Source of the DNA: a virus
Strand: one strand, 5' to 3'
Virus record (IMG/VR): IMGVR_UViG_3300046163_000017
Span: 1-38,684 of that record
DNA length: 38,684 nucleotides
Shown here: piece after piece, positions 31,825 to 38,159 of the stretch
Numbering within the stretch: position 1 is the first letter of the stretch
How the letters are laid out: each line of letters opens with the position of its first letter
Translations under genes and position numbers: made by a program
Notes under the pieces: model-generated
Seen by the model: only the letters and a program-made list of their open reading frames with translations
What the model was told of the DNA's origin: nothing
Databases searched by the model: none

Positions 31825-32069
31825 TTGAGATTTATAACAGTTGGTTACTCATAAGTTCAGTAGGACTTATGTTTGCATTCTTGTTTATCTTTGAACCCTA
31901 TGGTTATGTGATGGAAAGAATCCTTCCGTTTAAGCCATTTAACTGCGTTCTGTGCCTCTCATTCTGGTGTAGCCTACTCTTGTATGCTTACCTCGGAGAA
32001 AGCCCCTTATACGCAATCTATACAGCTTTCATTGCAGAGCTGTCTTACAGGAAATTGGTGAATGAATAA
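31821..32069 (+). CDS. Phage membrane protein
   Basis: 82 residues with three hydrophobic stretches: WLLISSVGLMFAFLFIFEPYGY (about 8-29), then FNCVLCLSFWCSLLLYAYLG (about 40-59), then YAIYTAFIAELSYR. NCVLCLSFWCS carries three Cys and recurs in small phage membrane proteins. It lies before the endolysin and is coupled by ATGA to the gp55-like gene. A holin or entry-blocking role is possible. Confidence 0.6.
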   Translation: MIEIYNSWLLISSVGLMFAFLFIFEPYGYVMERILPFKPFNCVLCLSFWCSLLLYAYLGESPLYAIYTAFIAELSYRKLVNE

Positions 32070-32145
32070 TGTAAATTCTAAAACCGAGTGGGTGTTTATT
32101 TATTGGGATGAAAAAATAGAAAATGATGACAAATCTAAACAGTGA
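32062..32145 (+). CDS. Possible 27-codon ORF before the endolysin
   Basis: ATG 32062 overlaps the preceding stop by 8 nt and the frame ends inside the endolysin gene. It has TEWVFIYWDEKIENDDKSKQ as its C-terminal 20 residues. It is supported only by overlap coupling. Confidence 0.25.
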   Translation: MNNVNSKTEWVFIYWDEKIENDDKSKQ

Positions 32146-32503
32146 CTTTCACTTATACTTTGAGTACAGTGAGTTTGATTCCCCCGACCAAGCGGGAAGC
32201 TATGAGCATATGGACGTAGAGTTCTTAAATAAGTTAGCAAAAGCAAGAAAGATTGCGGCAATTGGTTTTAAGATAACAAGCGGATACAGAAGCCCAGCTC
32301 ACAATGCTAAAGTTGGTGGTGTAAAAGGAAGTAGTCACACAAATGGACACGCAGTAGATATCTACGCACCCACCTCAACACAAAAATATCTAATTATTAA
32401 CTCTCTTCTCCAAGTAGGGTTTAATCGCATCGGTGTAGCAAAGAACTTTATACACGTTGATGATGACCCAAACAAAAGTGAAGATGTAATCTGGACCTAC
32501 TAA
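32123..32503 (+). CDS. Endolysin, peptidase M15 family
   Basis: 126 residues from ATG 32123, or 125 from the adjacent ATG 32126. The M15A pattern is GFKITSGYRSPAHNAKVGG (48-66), SSHTNGHAVDIYA (70-82) and RIGVAKNFIHVDDD (102-115), giving zinc ligands His72, Asp79 and His111. It should cleave peptide bonds in peptidoglycan. There is no signal peptide, so it needs a holin; a candidate lies 128 nt downstream. It is coupled to the next gene by TAATG. Confidence 0.85.
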   Translation: MMTNLNSDFHLYFEYSEFDSPDQAGSYEHMDVEFLNKLAKARKIAAIGFKITSGYRSPAHNAKVGGVKGSSHTNGHAVDIYAPTSTQKYLIINSLLQVGFNRIGVAKNFIHVDDDPNKSEDVIWTY

Positions 32504-32628
32504 TGAAAAATGATTTTGATGTAAGCGATTCGTTCGCTGACTTCGTAGACGAAATGACTAATGATGAAAAAAACGATAATGCTCAATGCTCCATTGATAA
32601 TCCAGAGTGTGAAGCGTGTGGCAGCTAA
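32503..32628 (+). CDS. Short acidic protein with C-terminal Cys pair
   Basis: 41 residues; the ATG shares a base with the endolysin stop. It is acidic (MKNDFDVSDSFADFVDEMTN), then AQCSIDNPECEACGS, ending with three Cys. It sits between endolysin and holin. No family recognised. Confidence 0.45.
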   Translation: MKNDFDVSDSFADFVDEMTNDEKNDNAQCSIDNPECEACGS

Positions 32629-32707
32629 GTATGAAAAATCCACTGAAAAATTTATTATTGGGCAGTGCCAAGGAAACTGTGGAAGCGGTTGCCAATGTGG
32701 TAGATAG
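32564..32707 (+). CDS. Possible nested Cys-rich ORF in the lysis region
   Basis: A third frame from ATG 32564 (or 32561) covers 47 codons across the junction of the 41-residue gene and the holin: MKKTIMLNAPLIIQSVKRVA, then KFIIGQCQGNCGSGCQCGR at the end. Four Cys fall in the last 14 residues. It overlaps two other frames, so expression is uncertain. Confidence 0.25.
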   Translation: MKKTIMLNAPLIIQSVKRVAAKYEKSTEKFIIGQCQGNCGSGCQCGR

Positions 32708-32996
32708 ATTTGTATCTACACCCGAAGAGAAAGAAGCTGTGCGTCAAAGCATAGAAGAAGAAATAACTAAGCGTTGGCAGGCCGATAGCCTTACCGATTC
32801 TTGGTTGAGTAAGAACGTTAGACCATTAACCCTTGCAACCGTGATGATATTCTTGGTGCTTATGACCTTCTTTGAAGGCTTTGGTATTAGTAGTGTTAAC
32901 GAGAGATGGATTGGATTATGGGAGCTGGTAAGCGTAACAGTGATAGGCGGGTACTTCGCAGTAAGAACCGTGGACAAGAGAACAAAGGTAAAGTAA
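32631..32996 (+). CDS. Holin-like membrane protein
   Basis: 121 residues from ATG 32631. A charged amphipathic N-terminus (VDRFVSTPEEKEAVRQSIEE) leads to SWLSKNVRPLTLATVMIFLVLMTFFEGFG (about 60-88) and WELVSVTVIGGYFAVRTVDK (about 98-117). SWLSKNVRPLTL resembles the start of the first membrane span in three-span phage holins. It should release the endolysin. It is the last recognised gene of the rightward operon. Confidence 0.65.
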   Translation: MKNPLKNLLLGSAKETVEAVANVVDRFVSTPEEKEAVRQSIEEEITKRWQADSLTDSWLSKNVRPLTLATVMIFLVLMTFFEGFGISSVNERWIGLWELVSVTVIGGYFAVRTVDKRTKVK

Positions 32997-33058
32997 GTTG
33001 GTGCGAAAATGCACCTGTAGAATGTACCTGTAGTGGTACTTGTAATAAGAAGGGGTAG
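32918..33058 (+). CDS. Possible nested basic, Cys-rich ORF at the holin 3' end
   Basis: ATG 32918 (or 32906) opens about 46 codons in a frame different from the holin: MGAGKRNSDRRVLRSKNRGQ, then WCENAPVECTCSGTCNKKG. Four Cys fall in the last 19 residues. The TAG at 33056 is at the terminator's foot. The overlap geometry is like an Rz/Rz1 nested pair, but no lipoprotein signal is seen. Confidence 0.3.
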   Translation: MGAGKRNSDRRVLRSKNRGQENKGKVSWCENAPVECTCSGTCNKKG

Positions 33059-33084
33059 GCGTTAGTCTACCTCTTTTCTTTTTG
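33054..33084 (+). terminator. Terminator at the convergence of the two operons
   Basis: GGTAGGC-GTTA-GTCTACC (33054-33071) forms a 7-bp stem with one G-T pair, followed by CTCTTTTCTTTTT on the plus strand. On the minus strand the same stem is followed by CCTTCTTATT, a poorer U-run. It ends the rightward operon and overlaps the stop of the leftward gene at 33067. Confidence 0.7.
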
Positions 33085-33315
33085 GGACTCTTTGTATCCC
33101 TTTTCGTATTCTATGTGTTTTTCAATAGAGTAGATTCTTCCCTCTATATTAGTGATTACGATAATCTTTTTATCAAGCCTTTCGTGTACAGTATGTAGCT
33201 CCATCTTAAGTGATGAGAACTCGGCGTAGATTCCACCTGCTGCAAACACTGCTGCAACAAGCCATATCAACATAGACCAGTTTTCCTTAATAAAGGATTT
33301 ACTTTCTTCCGCCAT
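33067..33315 (-). CDS. Small membrane protein with coiled coil (lysis or spanin-like)
   Basis: 82 residues. One membrane span, WSMLIWLVAAVFAAGGIYAEF (about 13-33), is followed by a coiled coil (SSLKMELHTVHERLDKKIIV, then NIEGRIYSIEKHIEYEK) and a basic end. This layout is that of i-spanins or holin-accessory proteins. It is the last gene of the leftward block and overlaps the previous one by 17 nt. Confidence 0.6.
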   Translation of the reverse strand: MAEESKSFIKENWSMLIWLVAAVFAAGGIYAEFSSLKMELHTVHERLDKKIIVITNIEGRIYSIEKHIEYEKGYKESQKEKR

Positions 33316-33463
33316 TACGCTTATTCATAAAGTACCACTTCTGTGCAGTGTAACCTATGGATGCTAAAAGCAGTAATATCTTGAGGGTGTTCTCCAAGTT
33401 GGAGAATGATATCGCCATCGTAGAGGTGTTGAGTAGTAATACTTTGATATCCGTAGTGTCCAT
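33299..33463 (-). CDS. Small holin-like membrane protein (54 aa)
   Basis: ATG 33463 shares one base with the preceding stop (TAATG). The protein has a weak hydrophobic start (IKVLLLNTSTMAISFS), a span LKILLLLASIGYTAQKWYF (about 27-45), and a basic C-terminus (MNKRNGGRK). The 17-nt overlap with the coiled-coil membrane protein supports a pair. It is probably a lysis accessory or holin. Confidence 0.65.
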   Translation of the reverse strand: MDTTDIKVLLLNTSTMAISFSNLENTLKILLLLASIGYTAQKWYFMNKRNGGRK

Positions 33464-34002
33464 TAAGGGTTGTAGCTTACTCCTCCGTCTTCGCAGGATT
33501 TATATATAATACCATCTTGAGGGTAGAACACATCACCTTGGTAGGTATCTTCCTCATCAAACAAGTCATTGTTACAACCATCGGCAGTAGCGATTGCTTT
33601 AATTGCCTCATTGTCAAGGATGTAATTAGTGATACGTTTGTTGATGTAAGATAGTTTACTATCAACAGTAGTAGATATAGTGTCAAGGATGTATTGGTCT
33701 TGCTTCTGCTCCTCCGCCTTGGTTGTTGCAGTGGCTGTTCTTAATATAGATATAGCAGCCTTTGCTGAATACATAGCTAACGTGTACTTCACCAATTTAA
33801 ACAACCCTTGCTCGGAAACATTTAATGTCTCTGCTAATACTTTAGCCTCAATGTCTTCGTACAAGCAAGTACCTAAAAGGTCTTGTATTGAGGTGAATTG
33901 CTCTAATTGGATTAATGCCAATAAAGCACCTCTGTCCATACGCTTCGGTAAAGGGAAGTTTTGGTACAGGTAGTTATCGTCTATGAATATTACGTCAACC
34001 AT
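33463..34002 (-). CDS. Head-tail connector candidate
   Basis: 179 residues directly after the portal (2-nt gap). The helical pattern YLYQNFPLPKRMDRGALLALIQLEQF, then DLLGTCLYEDIEAKVLAETL and LFKLVKYTLAMYSAKAAISI is typical of small connector (gp6-type) proteins, followed by a Ser/Thr- and Asp-rich tail. It should form the ring under the portal. No diagnostic residue is known for the family. Confidence 0.6.
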   Translation of the reverse strand: MVDVIFIDDNYLYQNFPLPKRMDRGALLALIQLEQFTSIQDLLGTCLYEDIEAKVLAETLNVSEQGLFKLVKYTLAMYSAKAAISILRTATATTKAEEQKQDQYILDTISTTVDSKLSYINKRITNYILDNEAIKAIATADGCNNDLFDEEDTYQGDVFYPQDGIIYKSCEDGGVSYNP

Positions 34003-34004
34003 TA

Positions 34005-35237
34005 TTATACGTCTTCAGTGTTAGCACCCTTAATGCTCTCCAAGTTAATAGGCTCTTCAACAACAGCAAGGTTCATCTGGTCATAACCCACAGTAGCGAA
34101 GATTCTATTTACAGAGTCTAAAAGAATCTCTCTATTAGGTAGCGTTTCAGTCGCTCTAAATATTTGATAAGCTGTAACAAGTTCGTTACCTGTGCCTCCC
34201 AATTTACCACTAACCATAACACCAAATAGAGTAGGAGAAGTAACGTTGTGAGCTGTGAGTATTTTAGCATCATTAAGTTTTGATAAGACATCTACGGTCT
34301 TGTCTAAATTGGATATATCAAGTGGTTTAAAAACGGGAGCATCTTCTTCTTTCTTTACCCACGAGACAATAAAGTTATCTGCGTCTGCGCCTGTAAAGGA
34401 CTCCTTGAACTTGTTATATTCCTCACGCTTCTGCTCTGCACTCATATTTCTACCAATGAAGGTAGCTAATACTTTAGGCGTAAAGCCGTTCTCGGCAGAG
34501 TTCTTAATGTGCTTACCAAAGCTGAAGTCAGATTCAATGTAATGGAATGCAGAGATGTAGCTGGGTACACCATAATATGGGTTACCACTATATGGGTTAC
34601 CTACATAAAGCACCGCTTCAGTACCACTCTTATCAAACTTGTTAAATGCCTTAATCTTACGAGGCTCATTGTGCTGTACAGAATTAGAGCCATAGCCGAA
34701 GCTTCTACGAACGATGTAGTGTGTTACCTCACCTTTCTCATTTGGCTCTGCTACACGCACTCCTTTAGGGTCTAAAGACTTAAACTCAAGTATCTTTGTA
34801 CGCCCTTTGTTCCAACGGACATAAAATGCTAACGCACCCTTATGCTCGTATTGGAATGCAGCGTGGGTCAATACTTCGTATAGACCTTTGTTGTTACCAC
34901 CACAGTGGTTTACAAATGCTTTTAGTTCTGCTTTAGCCTTGTTAGTTTTAGCAAACTCATCAGAGTAGTCAATGTCGTTACCAACTACCATCTTTGCTTT
35001 CTTGGTTAAGATACCACTATGCACAGGTGATTGGCGTAACATCTTCTCAAGGATAACGGGGAAGTCATCGTTTACACCGAACTTAATGTAGTCACCTACT
35101 AAAGTATGTCCTAATCTGTAACGACCATTAAGGTCTTCAATAGAGTTCTCTAACTCGTTGGTTGCAATAGAATGCTCTGTAGCTTGCACATAAGTGTTAG
35201 ATGCAAAAAATTCTGATATATTAGATAGTAGTCCCAT
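34005..35237 (-). CDS. Portal protein
   Basis: 410 residues, the usual length for HK97/SPP1-type small portals. GDYIKFGVNDDFPVILEKML (about 48-67), SPVHSGILTKKAKMVVGND (about 70-88), then FKSLDPKGVRVAEPNE, FHYIESDFSFGKHIKNSAENGFTPKVLATFIG and VTSPTLFGVMVSGKLGGTGNEL (about 328-349) are portal features. It forms the dodecameric ring through which DNA is packaged. It is coded far from terL (at least 16 kb away in this window), near the end of the late block. A TTGTAAATTAA motif precedes its ATG by 4 nt. Confidence 0.85.
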   Translation of the reverse strand: MGLLSNISEFFASNTYVQATEHSIATNELENSIEDLNGRYRLGHTLVGDYIKFGVNDDFPVILEKMLRQSPVHSGILTKKAKMVVGNDIDYSDEFAKTNKAKAELKAFVNHCGGNNKGLYEVLTHAAFQYEHKGALAFYVRWNKGRTKILEFKSLDPKGVRVAEPNEKGEVTHYIVRRSFGYGSNSVQHNEPRKIKAFNKFDKSGTEAVLYVGNPYSGNPYYGVPSYISAFHYIESDFSFGKHIKNSAENGFTPKVLATFIGRNMSAEQKREEYNKFKESFTGADADNFIVSWVKKEEDAPVFKPLDISNLDKTVDVLSKLNDAKILTAHNVTSPTLFGVMVSGKLGGTGNELVTAYQIFRATETLPNREILLDSVNRIFATVGYDQMNLAVVEEPINLESIKGANTEDV

Positions 35238-35241
35238 TGTA

Positions 35242-35252
35242 TTAATTTACAA
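35242..35252 (-). promoter_or_regulatory. Recurrent 11-bp late-junction motif TTGTAAATTAA
   Basis: On the minus strand, TTGTAAATTAA occurs at 35242-35252, 8487-8497, 6641-6651 and 5119-5129, and as TTGTAAATTAC at 16149-16159. All five are at gene junctions of the late operon: just before the ATGs at 35237 and 8482, and just after the stops at 6655, 5139 and 16154. A promoter -10-like element or an A/T-rich translation enhancer are both possible. Confidence 0.5.
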
Positions 35253-35253
35253 T

Positions 35254-35589
35254 TTATAGGTCAGTAAACCTCACGGTAGAGCCATAAATACCTGTACCTG
35301 TTTGAGTAACTGTGTAATCTTGTACCTCTGTAAGGTACTTGTAGCTTTCACCACTGTTAGTTATGGTAAGCTCGTACTCTCCACCCTCAAGGTCATTAGA
35401 CAAAAGGTCTATGTTAATCTGAATGAAATCCTTACAGGAGTCAAGGTTGTTAAGGTCAGTAAGATTGGTAATCGTTAGACTACCAGTACCTACCACCTTA
35501 TCCAATGTAACGTCAAAGCTATTCACCGTAAAAGATGACAGCTTGACGAAAGATAGAGTATTGACTACTCCTGTCTTAAGTCTTTTCAT
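35254..35589 (-). CDS. Small structural protein, unknown
   Basis: 111 residues, beta-rich: TGVVNTLSFVKLSSFTVNSFD, then GGEYELTITNSGESYKYLTEVQDYTV and TGIYGSTVRFTDL. No family recognised. It lies between the double-LamG gene's neighbour and the portal. A decoration or tail-tip subunit is possible. Confidence 0.6.
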   Translation of the reverse strand: MKRLKTGVVNTLSFVKLSSFTVNSFDVTLDKVVGTGSLTITNLTDLNNLDSCKDFIQINIDLLSNDLEGGEYELTITNSGESYKYLTEVQDYTVTQTGTGIYGSTVRFTDL

Positions 35590-35599
35590 TAATGATTAA

Positions 35600-35950
35600 T
35601 TATAGTTCAGCAGTGTTGTCTGCAATAAATTGGCGTACTTCTGCGTTGGTGTACACGGTATAGTTAGGAGCTGACTGTCCGTTGCCTAAAGCGATAAGGG
35701 CAGATACTTCGCTGTCTAACCAAGATGCTTCCATCTCGTATACTACTACGTCAGCTACAGCTACGGGGCTACCGAATAGACCTGTGTTGCGCTCTCCAAA
35801 CTGCTCCCAAGTAGGGTGATGGTTTGTCGTAGACTCTACTTCACCTTCTTCGTTGTAGGTATTCTCTACCCAATCGTAACGAGTAATAGAGGTTGGTAGT
35901 GCGTTGCTAATGTCTGAAGCGGGTACGCTGATAAAGATATTTCCTTTCAT
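35600..35950 (-). CDS. Small structural protein, unknown
   Basis: 116 residues from ATG 35950, 1 nt after the double-LamG stop; a frame extension to 36082 would lie inside that gene. It has MKGNIFISVPASDISNALPT, then HHPTWEQFGERNTG, and SWLDSEVSALIALGNGQSAP. The pattern of a small phage protein near the receptor-binding cluster is recognisable, but no function can be assigned. Confidence 0.6.
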   Translation of the reverse strand: MKGNIFISVPASDISNALPTSITRYDWVENTYNEEGEVESTTNHHPTWEQFGERNTGLFGSPVAVADVVVYEMEASWLDSEVSALIALGNGQSAPNYTVYTNAEVRQFIADNTAEL

Positions 35951-35951
35951 T

Positions 35952-37787
35952 TTATTTGTATGTATTTTTTCCAGAGTTATAGTTTTGTAAAACTTCGGCT
36001 GCCGTAAGAGCGCGGTTGTAGATGCGCGGTTGGGCGATTTTTGTTTCAATGGTTCGCGTTGTAGATAAATCATATCTACCAATTTCCAAAACTTTGTCGC
36101 TTACATATAATGAAGATAAAGCAGTTGCTTTTGTTACCGCTACATTTCCATTTTTATACATTGTTATATTTGAACCATCGTAAACGCAAACTAAATGATT
36201 GTATTTATTTTCGTCTGCCGAATCAAGACTAAAAGTTACATTGTCATTATTAGACCCAGTTGATGAAATAAAGAAATAGTAAGTGTTGTAATCAAGTGTA
36301 TAAAATAGATATGATTGTTCACTAAATTCATCCCATTTAGCAATGATGCCAGCTCCGTTCATATCTGCAAACTCATCAGCGTAAACCCACGCCTCAACGC
36401 TTATCGCACTCGTAATATCCAACGACGCATTATCGTGAACCTCTGCCCAGCTATTCCCGTCAAGATTTAGCGCGCCTTGTTTCCGCACGTTTTCAAATAG
36501 ATTCACGCCCGTAATATCGCGGCCCGTTGTTAAGCCTTGCGGGAGTAATACTTCGTTTTCTTGACCACTTCCGTAAGTAGGCACATAAGAATCTACTTCC
36601 GTTCCGTAATTGATAGATGCACCCCAAACGAGAAAATCACAATCTTGTGTGGTACCCGTTGAAGAACGGGCGCCAAAATTAAAATAGTTGCTTGTTCCGC
36701 TTCCTTCAATATCGTAGCGCACCCATTCGGTAGTTATGTCAAGCGTATTCGTTGCGCTTCCTCTTGTATAAAATGAAATAGTTTGAGCGCTTCCGGTATT
36801 GGATTTAATCCAAACCGCTGATGTATAACTTCCCGACGTGCTTGTGCTTGCCGTTGTTGAAAGTATAGCGTATGAATCGCCAGCACCCCCGTCGTGCGAA
36901 GCTTCAATTCTTGTTGCCGTTTGTGTTCCGTCGGGTGCTTCTGCATAGTTCGGCGTTCTATCTAATGTACCGCCAAGGTTTAGTAGTTTAGACCAATCCG
37001 AATTGTCAAAATCTTCGCTTTGCTTAACATAATTCACCCCCTTATTCCAATCCATCACCGCCGACTGCGGACTTGGTGCGCCGATTCCGTTGACGTATGT
37101 GGCCCCACTGATAGTCCCGTGGTTGCCGTTGCCGCTACCATCGTAAGCCGTCGTTCCCGCGCCTTCCATCATTGGAAGCCATAACTTTAGATTTGATTCT
37201 AAACCAGTAGGTACGACCTTCTCCGGGTTGTTGTATAGGTCGGCCACTTGTGCGGCGGTTAGGGCGGTGTTGAATAGTTTAGTACCCGCTACATCGCCAT
37301 TTAATAAACCGCCCGGTGTATTGCCGTAAGCACCCACTTTAAAAGTGCTACCACTTGAATAAGTTATGGTTGCGGCATATGCTTCGGAATTTATCAATAC
37401 ACCATTAGCATAGAGTTTTGCAGTTGTTCCGTCGTATGTTGCTACGAATTGAGTCCAATTACCTACATATTGGCTTATATCTGTTTGAACCTTTGCGGAG
37501 TTGATATAAACGAACATATTGTTTGACGCATTCTTGTAAAGCATAAAGCCATTTGAAGAATCCCAGTTGCCCGCCAACGTATCGGTATTAGACAAAAGGT
37601 CAAGATATACGTTTGTGATAAGTGAGAAACTTTGTACCTCTATGCTTCCACAATCTACATAATCATTAACCCCGTCAAAATCCAAGGCCTTACCACTAAA
37701 GAGGGAAGCCCTATTGTACCCCTTCGGACTTGCATCCTGCCCCCTTGGGTTTAAGGGCTTATTTGTGTTAGAAAATCCTACAGCCAT
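35952..37787 (-). CDS. Double-LamG receptor-binding protein
   Basis: 611 residues. The first LamG domain (about 30-190) has KALDFDGVNDYVDCGS, WTQFVATYDGTTAKLYANG and FNTALTAAQVADLYNN. A middle jelly-roll-like domain (about 250-400) opens with KQSEDFDNSDWSK. The second LamG (about 435-605) has GALNLDGNSWAEVHDN, YNHLVCVYDGSNITMYKNG and RIYNRALTAAEVLQNYN. The middle block is homologous to those in the left-end fibres, so the modules have been recombined. It probably binds a host surface glycan. Its ATG overlaps the preceding stop as TAATG when the frameshifted gene is read through. Confidence 0.8.
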   Translation of the reverse strand: MAVGFSNTNKPLNPRGQDASPKGYNRASLFSGKALDFDGVNDYVDCGSIEVQSFSLITNVYLDLLSNTDTLAGNWDSSNGFMLYKNASNNMFVYINSAKVQTDISQYVGNWTQFVATYDGTTAKLYANGVLINSEAYAATITYSSGSTFKVGAYGNTPGGLLNGDVAGTKLFNTALTAAQVADLYNNPEKVVPTGLESNLKLWLPMMEGAGTTAYDGSGNGNHGTISGATYVNGIGAPSPQSAVMDWNKGVNYVKQSEDFDNSDWSKLLNLGGTLDRTPNYAEAPDGTQTATRIEASHDGGAGDSYAILSTTASTSTSGSYTSAVWIKSNTGSAQTISFYTRGSATNTLDITTEWVRYDIEGSGTSNYFNFGARSSTGTTQDCDFLVWGASINYGTEVDSYVPTYGSGQENEVLLPQGLTTGRDITGVNLFENVRKQGALNLDGNSWAEVHDNASLDITSAISVEAWVYADEFADMNGAGIIAKWDEFSEQSYLFYTLDYNTYYFFISSTGSNNDNVTFSLDSADENKYNHLVCVYDGSNITMYKNGNVAVTKATALSSLYVSDKVLEIGRYDLSTTRTIETKIAQPRIYNRALTAAEVLQNYNSGKNTYK

Positions 37788-38159
37788 TATGCTAATTCTT
37801 CAGTTGGTTCTGGAAAGTATTCTGGGTGAAGCTCCTTACAAGTCTCTGTCCATTCCGCAATAGCAGAAGATGCTACCGAAAGTATGGATGCCCATAGGCG
37901 CACACCATACCATCTGTGCATCCCAAGACTCTAATGCCTCACCATCCCATAGAACATCTATATGGTAGGTAGAAGATAGTACAGGTGCGGTGAGTTCGTT
38001 TCCTTCATCATCGTATGTACCTTCAGTCTCTACCAAGTGTCCAAGATGAACAATAGCGTGGCTATGTGTAGGGTTTCCTTCTTCATCAACTCCTAATTGA
38101 TTGATTTTCGTGGTCGCAGCACCTTTGCTACCAAACGAGTATTTGCGAAATGTCTTCAT
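37787..38159 (-). pseudogene. Small late gene with a +1 frameshift near 37871
   Basis: The frame opened by ATG 38159 (MKTFRKYSFGSKGAATTKIN, then GVDEEGNPTHSHAIVHLGH, and WCAPMGIHTFGS) closes early at 37836 after 107 residues. If one base is skipped near 37871, the other frame continues SSAIAEWTETCKELHPEYFP and ends EELA at a TAA (37787-37789) that overlaps the next ATG as TAATG, exactly the coupling used elsewhere. Full length would be about 123 residues. A sequencing error, a true mutation or a programmed shift are all possible. Confidence 0.65.

Noticed and set aside
37836-38159. Complete 107-residue gene
   Set aside because: The other frame continues to a TAATG-coupled stop with a sensible protein end, so the 107-residue version is best seen as truncated by a frameshift.
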